From CAZTYI01 sp964466185 (GTDB lineage Bacteria > Chlamydiota > Chlamydiia > Chlamydiales > SM23-39): a DNA stretch of 9,858 nt. The position numbers and the translations under genes were made by a program. The notes beneath the pieces were generated by a model. That model saw nothing but the letters and a program-made list of their open reading frames with translations. It was not told the origin of the DNA and did not search any database. The first letter of the stretch is position 1. Every line of letters starts with the position of its first letter. Shown piece after piece: positions 5,907 to 9,858 of the stretch. The DNA is taken from positions 1 through 9,858 of the forward strand of contig CAYXMS010000039.1 of the NCBI GenBank assembly GCA_964466185.1. The letters run 5' to 3'.

Positions 5907-7064
5907 ATGTGGCTCAAATTTAAAAGACTGCTTTTTATCAATTTAAAACTAATCCCCTATTTGTTTTTAGGTTTTTTTCTAGTTGTAGGCTGGAAAATGT
6001 ATGAGCTTAAAAAGGAAAATAAAACCCTGCAAAAAAGATACTTAAATATTCAAAACAGTATTTCATTATATCAACCATACCTACCGCCTAGTCTGCGATT
6101 AATTCCTCCCGCGGAAACGTCTAATCTAGTTTTAAAAGCTCAAGAAATTAAAATCCGCAATGTTATAGCTCCTTACAATGCATCATTAATTAAAAAAGCA
6201 GATAATTATCTGCTTTTTTTTAGATATGATATAATAAATCAACATAGCATCAACCGTAATTTTTTTTCCTACATAGGTTGTATAGAACTGGATAAAAATT
6301 TCAAACAGACGGCAAAAGAATTTTGTAAAATCGATACCCAAAGCAATTTTTCTGAAGATCCAAGAACCGTTCAGATAGAAAACAACCTTTATCTTATATA
6401 TAATGATCTGCATTCATCATCTGATCAATGTCGCTCCATGCATTTGGCTAATATAGATGTAGAGACACTCAAAACCAATTTTATTACTGAACTTGATTTT
6501 CAAATGCAGCCTATTGAAAAAAATTGGAGTCCTTTTGAATATATTGACAAACAAAGAAAATCTCACCTTTATTTTGAATACTATTTAACTCCTCATATTA
6601 TTTTAAAGCTAAAAAATCCTAAAACTAATTCATTAAAGCATTTAATTTTTCCAAATTTCAAATACCAAAAAAATTTATCTTGGCCAAAACTTTGGGGCAC
6701 GCCAAGAAGCGGCACTGTTTCTTTAAAAATCAATGAACAGGAATATTTGAGTTTTTTTCACAGTGTATTTACAGATAAAAACAAATTTGTTTGGTATGTT
6801 ATTGGAGCATATACCTTTGATAAAGACCCGCCATTTAGGATTACTAGGATTTCCCAATACCCTATTTTTTTTAATGGCATATATGAATCAACCCCTATTA
6901 ATACGGCAGACCCTTGCAAAAGGGTTCTTTTCCCCTGTAGTTTTGTATTTGACAAGTACTTAAATAAAGAAGTTATACATTTATCTTGCGGTGAAAATGA
7001 CTCTCACATAAAAATTATTACACTAGATAAAAATATTTTATTGAAAAACTTAAAAAAAATTTAA
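5907..7064 (+). CDS. P2: membrane-anchored GH130/GT108-like beta-propeller, paralogue of P1
   Basis: An in-frame ATG exists at 5814, but it overlaps the end of G2 and adds a Lys/Asn-rich leader absent from P1. Starting at 5907 gives 385 residues and the same layout as P1: basic start (MWLKFKRLL), membrane segment (about 12-29), a short polar, possibly coiled-coil stretch (KKENKTLQKRY), then the propeller. Motifs match P1 in order: NASLI..NYLLFFRYD (91-108), SEDPRTVQI (149-157, E150-D151), KNWSPFEY (205-212), RSGT (267-270, where P1 has RGGS), SFFHS (282-286), IGAYTF (299-304) and SCGENDSHIKI (360-370). Either start keeps the domain; AAGG lies only 2 nt before the chosen ATG, so initiation is uncertain. 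A terminator-shaped palindrome lies inside the gene at 6192-6221. M2 follows 56 nt downstream, copying the P1-M1 pairing. Confidence 0.75.
   Translation: MWLKFKRLLFINLKLIPYLFLGFFLVVGWKMYELKKENKTLQKRYLNIQNSISLYQPYLPPSLRLIPPAETSNLVLKAQEIKIRNVIAPYNASLIKKADNYLLFFRYDIINQHSINRNFFSYIGCIELDKNFKQTAKEFCKIDTQSNFSEDPRTVQIENNLYLIYNDLHSSSDQCRSMHLANIDVETLKTNFITELDFQMQPIEKNWSPFEYIDKQRKSHLYFEYYLTPHIILKLKNPKTNSLKHLIFPNFKYQKNLSWPKLWGTPRSGTVSLKINEQEYLSFFHSVFTDKNKFVWYVIGAYTFDKDPPFRITRISQYPIFFNGIYESTPINTADPCKRVLFPCSFVFDKYLNKEVIHLSCGENDSHIKIITLDKNILLKNLKKI
6192..6221 (+). terminator. Terminator-like perfect palindrome with T8 tract inside P2
   Basis: A6 (6192-6197) precedes the perfect palindrome GCAGATAATTATCTGC (6198-6213), followed by eight T (6214-6221). 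The A and T runs extend the complementarity to 28 bases, and the flanking A tract makes the shape bidirectional. On RNA this gives a stem with a T-rich 3' end, the layout of an intrinsic terminator, about 100 codons into P2 (residues around KKADNYLLFF). P1 encodes similar residues at the equivalent place without the palindrome. The shape is certain; termination in vivo is unproven and could be suppressed by translating ribosomes. Confidence 0.45.
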
Positions 7065-7120
7065 TTTTCTGTAACTAAGGCTAAATCACAATCATTTTCT
7101 AATAATTTTGAATACAAAAT

Positions 7121-7900
7121 ATGAGTTCACTAATTTTAATCAAAGCAAAATTTCTACATCTTAAAACCATAATTTCTTCATTTTCCAAGTTTTCCATTCA
7201 ATCCCAAAAAAAACTAATCAAAAATATCATAATCAGTTTCAACATAATTGCTATTTTAATGGTTATTTCTTTTGCTGTTTATCATCAGCTTTCATGGAAA
7301 ATTTACAAAAGAAAAGTTTTAAAATATCAAAAAACAATTCCCGGTTGGTGTTCGCAGGAAAAAACTTCTAAAATCATGGATTTAATTCATAAAACCCATC
7401 CTTTTATTTGTGTAGAAATTGGTGTTTTCTGCGGATCTTCAGCATACCCCATGGCCGCTGCCTTAGCTTTTGAAAACCAAGGAATGCTTTATGCTATCGA
7501 TCCCTGGGTTGCCGAGGCTTATAAAGATATAGATTTGCAGGCTGCATGGTGGAAAGAGATAAATTTCGAGCATGCCCTAAAAAAATTTACCCATATTTTA
7601 TATAAAAAGAAACTTGTCCCCTTTTGTCAAATCATACGCATGAACTCCTATCAAGCTGCTGATTATTTTAAAGATGAATCAATTGATATTTTACATATAG
7701 ACGGCAACTATTCCGAACAACTTTCTTTTTCCGATGTAAAAACATATCTACCGAAAGTCAAAAAAAACGGCTATATTTTGTTTGAAAAAGCTAACTGGCA
7801 TTATACTAAAAAATCATTCTATTATTTAATGCAGCATTGCTCTTTGAATATAAATTACTCAATAGGTAATAGCTGTTATCTTTTTAGAAAAAAATCATAA
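7121..7900 (+). CDS. M2: membrane-anchored methyltransferase-like protein with altered motifs
   Basis: This 259-residue protein has a longer N-terminus than M1 (about 35 basic residues), then a membrane segment (about 36-54), so it looks anchored rather than secreted. The family signature QKTIPGWCSQEK (70-81) is followed by motif I VEIGVFCGSS (98-107; C104 where M1 has Gly), AIDPW (125-129) and IDILHIDGNYSEQLSFSD (188-205). Two places differ from M1: the HIDGNH histidine is Tyr (Y197), and FDDVNW is FEKANW (221-226), losing both Asp. These acidic and His positions usually help bind metal or catalyse in related methyltransferases, so M2 may have altered or lost chemistry while keeping the SAM fold. 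The reading frame is intact, which argues against simple decay. It follows P2 and runs convergent to G3 with a 15-nt gap in which I see no terminator. Confidence 0.76.
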   Translation: MSSLILIKAKFLHLKTIISSFSKFSIQSQKKLIKNIIISFNIIAILMVISFAVYHQLSWKIYKRKVLKYQKTIPGWCSQEKTSKIMDLIHKTHPFICVEIGVFCGSSAYPMAAALAFENQGMLYAIDPWVAEAYKDIDLQAAWWKEINFEHALKKFTHILYKKKLVPFCQIIRMNSYQAADYFKDESIDILHIDGNYSEQLSFSDVKTYLPKVKKNGYILFEKANWHYTKKSFYYLMQHCSLNINYSIGNSCYLFRKKS

Positions 7901-7915
7901 CTAAAAATAAAAAAA

Positions 7916-8854
7916 TTACTTTGTAGCTTGCTTTTTTAAATAATTTGCACCGCCATTATCAGATAAAGATTTTGCTAAATTAGTAACAACATTTTTTTTG
8001 ACGGTATAAAATTTAATTCCAGAAGGCAAGTAATTAACCATATCATATGGTAAAAAAATCTTATAAGACTTTACAAAATCAAGTATCTTTTTCAATCCAC
8101 TTCTACGATAAACAAGAGAAGTAGCTCCAAATCTTGATCCTACTTGTCTTAAATTATTACTGATATCTCGTTTAATAAAATATTGTCTAAGATTTATTGG
8201 ATGAAAATTAGGTACAACAGCCATTCCCGCAGAAGGAACATCATTTCCCCATTGATCACGAATATCTCTATCAGTAGCTAAAATATCCCAATTATCTTTA
8301 CCTACGATACGATCAAGTTCCTTTATTAAATCAGGAATTTGCCTAGGATCGGAAACTACTTCAATATCATCTTCCATAACCCAGATAGTTTGATATCCGG
8401 AATCATAGGCATCTTGCAAAACAGATAAATGACTTAATTGAATACCTATTGTACCTCTTGCAGTACAATGACAAAAATAAATTTCTCCGACTTTCCCTAT
8501 TTTTTCATGAATTGCTTTGAAATTTTTATCTAAAGGATATTTAGTCCCCATAATTCCCTTGGGATCCATGTCTGATGCAAATTTAAGTCCCAGATCATTA
8601 ATAGCCTCTAAAGACAAATTCCAACCATTTACTGCTGAAAAACGATAAGGATAAATTCCATATTCAGCCAATTGAATAGCAGATTTATGCCATTTTTCCG
8701 GTCTTTCATCTAAGTTAATCATATAAATAAAATCAATATTACGCATAGAATGTCCGGTATCTTTTTCTTTTGCTTTTTTAAAATGGTCTGCAACGCCCCC
8801 AAAACAAAAACTAAAAAAGCTAAATATTATTAAATACCATTGAAAACCTAGCAT
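7916..8854 (-). CDS. G3: exported GT25-like glycosyltransferase (divergent copy)
   Basis: This 312-residue protein, third of the GT25-like set, lies on the opposite strand. A hydrophobic signal (MLGFQWYLIIFSFFSFCFGG) ends near residue 20-22. It is followed by RNIDFIYMINLDERPEKW (38-55), PYRFSAVNGW (69-78), GTIGIQLSHLSVLQDAY (134-150), TIWVMEDDIEVV (156-167, acidic cluster 161-163) and LPYDMVNYLPSG (268-279). It is clearly homologous to G1 and G2 but more diverged. The Asp of YDMD is Val here (V273), and the GAIG alanine is Thr; KTCKS in the linker has become DTGHS. The EDD site is intact, so sugar transfer is still plausible. GAAGG lies about 10 nt before the ATG, and a strong promoter match lies at 8905-8933. 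A separate promoter and strand suggest regulation independent of G1-G2. Confidence 0.82.
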   Translation of the reverse strand: MLGFQWYLIIFSFFSFCFGGVADHFKKAKEKDTGHSMRNIDFIYMINLDERPEKWHKSAIQLAEYGIYPYRFSAVNGWNLSLEAINDLGLKFASDMDPKGIMGTKYPLDKNFKAIHEKIGKVGEIYFCHCTARGTIGIQLSHLSVLQDAYDSGYQTIWVMEDDIEVVSDPRQIPDLIKELDRIVGKDNWDILATDRDIRDQWGNDVPSAGMAVVPNFHPINLRQYFIKRDISNNLRQVGSRFGATSLVYRRSGLKKILDFVKSYKIFLPYDMVNYLPSGIKFYTVKKNVVTNLAKSLSDNGGANYLKKQATK

Positions 8855-8904
8855 AAAAAACCCGCCTTCTTATGTATTAATCATTGATGTGAAAAAACTA
8901 AAAG

Positions 8905-8933
8905 ATTATAAATTTATTTTTAATTTTAATCAA
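8905..8933 (-). promoter_or_regulatory. Strong sigma70-type promoter match for G3
   Basis: Read on the minus strand, TTGATT (complement of 8928-8933) is followed by a 17-nt spacer and a perfect TATAAT (complement of 8905-8910). The start would fall near 8897, giving a leader of about 43 nt to the G3 ATG at 8854, with GAAGG in the leader. This is the best promoter match I see in the window. It implies that G3 is not solely dependent on read-through from M3. Confidence 0.6.
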
Positions 8934-8953
8934 CAGTTAAAAAAATAATTAAA

Positions 8954-9697
8954 TTATATTTTTTTAAATAAAAAAACATTATCTCCTTCTACTCCATCAA
9001 TCAATTCACAAGTTTCAAACAGATCTTCAACAGCTTCACAAATAGGTGTAATATTATCTTCAATAACCCACATAACATCGCTTACAAGAATATATCCATC
9101 TGTTTTAACTTTAGGCAAGTAGGCTTCAATATCTCTTTTTGTGCCTAAAAAGGTGTGATTACCATTTAAATGAAGAAAATCTATTGATTCATCAGCAAAA
9201 TGAGCAGCAGCTTGAACCGAATCACTTTTCAATACAGTACATACATTGTGCAATCCATTATTGTGTAAAATATTTATAAATGAATTATAAACCATATTTA
9301 AATTCACAGAACTCCACCATGATTTATTGGGATCTTTATCTGTCATATAACGAATACAGTCTTGATTATTCCAAGAATCTACAGCAAATACTTTACCAGA
9401 TCTCAAATATTGCAAACTAACAGCAATAGGAGTCAAAGAAGACCCTCCAAAAACCCCCACTTCTACACTGATTTTTGGCTGAATATTTAACATTAAAGAT
9501 ATAAGAGCATCTGCTTTTTCTTTAGAACACCATCCCATAGTCTTAGTACGAATTTTTTCCATTCTATTAATCAAAGCAGTTACTCTCGGATTTTTAAAAT
9601 CCTCATCCTTCAAAATAAAAGGAAATTCAATATCTTCGGCAAACATTGAAAAAACACTGGTTAATATACAAATACATAAAACAAATAACTTCTTCAT
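8954..9697 (-). CDS. M3: secreted methyltransferase-like protein with HLNGNH variant motif
   Basis: An ATG at 9709 is possible, but the one at 9695-9697 has GAGGG placed 5 nt before it and starts a classic signal peptide (MKKLFVLCICILTSVFSMFA, cleavage probably near residue 20), so I use it: 247 residues. A family-specific stretch of about 30 residues leads to TMGWCSKEKAD (53-63). Motif I is SVEVGVFGGSS (77-87; E79, G81, G84-G85), the beta2 acidic residue is in AVDSW (D107), and the later motif reads IDFLHLNGNH (172-181), followed by D189, PKVKTDGYIL and SDVMW (206-210). M1 has HIDGNH where M3 has HLNGNH, so the central Asp is Asn. SAM binding still looks likely, but catalysis or metal use may differ. 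The protein is more diverged from M1 and M2 than they are from each other. Confidence 0.78.
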   Translation of the reverse strand: MKKLFVLCICILTSVFSMFAEDIEFPFILKDEDFKNPRVTALINRMEKIRTKTMGWCSKEKADALISLMLNIQPKISVEVGVFGGSSLTPIAVSLQYLRSGKVFAVDSWNNQDCIRYMTDKDPNKSWWSSVNLNMVYNSFINILHNNGLHNVCTVLKSDSVQAAAHFADESIDFLHLNGNHTFLGTKRDIEAYLPKVKTDGYILVSDVMWVIEDNITPICEAVEDLFETCELIDGVEGDNVFLFKKI

Positions 9698-9750
9698 AAA
9701 ATCCCTCATAAACTTATCTTTTTATTTAATTGATTAAAAAATCTTGAAAA

Positions 9751-9779
9751 AGAGTAAGTTTTTTTTTTATTTTGGTCAA
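9751..9779 (-). promoter_or_regulatory. Candidate promoter for M3
   Basis: On the minus strand TTGACC (complement of 9774-9779), a near-perfect -35, is followed 17 nt later by TACTCT (complement of 9751-9756), a -10 that matches only three of six positions, with A/T tracts between. The leader to the M3 start at 9697 would be about 46 nt, similar to that proposed for G3. The weak -10 keeps confidence low. I see no other gene or element in the rest of 9698-9858. Confidence 0.33.
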
Positions 9780-9858
9780 TTTTTTATCAAAAAAATAAAA
9801 ATTTGAAGGTAGTGTAACATTTTGTCTGTAAATTCAGGATTATAAAATCTTTGAAAAG

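Noticed and set aside
4328..6963. Short opposite-strand and out-of-frame open frames within G1, G2 and P2
   Set aside because: They overlap strongly conserved paralogous genes, lack ribosome binding sites or domains, and recur only because the paralogues share DNA sequence.
1..9858. tRNA, rRNA, CRISPR arrays or complete insertion sequences
   Set aside because: I found no cloverleaf-like run, no regularly spaced repeat and no transposase reading frame; the only mobile-element trace is the IscB remnant.

Overview
The window is AT-rich, gene-dense bacterial DNA with short intergenic gaps and long A/T runs. Its main content is a family-expanded cluster of sugar-active and methyltransferase-like proteins that nearly all start with an export signal or a membrane anchor. 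This style suits a host-associated or obligate intracellular bacterium; Chlamydiota and Dependentiae are guesses from style only, because no phylogenetic marker is present.

Left part (1-1506): a hemerythrin-like HHE protein and a truncated HAD-family phosphatase lie on the minus strand. Divergent from them is a short MGMT/alkyltransferase-like DNA-repair protein that keeps its PCHR cysteine and may have lost its C-terminal tail to a premature stop. A probable intrinsic terminator follows.

Central and right part (1507-9697): eight genes from three paralogous families. P is a membrane-anchored beta-propeller resembling GH130/GT108 enzymes (two copies). M is a class I SAM-methyltransferase-like protein (three copies). 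G is a GT25-like glycosyltransferase (three copies). On the plus strand the order is P1-M1-[RNA element]-G1-G2-P2-M2. On the minus strand, convergent with it, lie M3 and G3, each with its own candidate promoter. P1-M1 and P2-M2 look like two copies of one cassette, and G1-G2 is a tandem duplication. The shared signals and recurring linkage suggest that the families work in one glycan- or protein-modification pathway outside the cytoplasm or in the host. This is inference: neither SAM nor nucleotide sugars are expected in a periplasm.

Between M1 and G1 (3504-3944) is a 441-base stretch unlike the rest. It holds a hairpin-rich block ending at a 34-codon reading frame with the KPLMP signature of the IscB PLMP domain. 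I read it as a stranded HEARO/omega-RNA with an amputated iscB. A second unusual feature is a perfect palindrome with a T8 tract, shaped like an intrinsic terminator, inside the P2 coding sequence.
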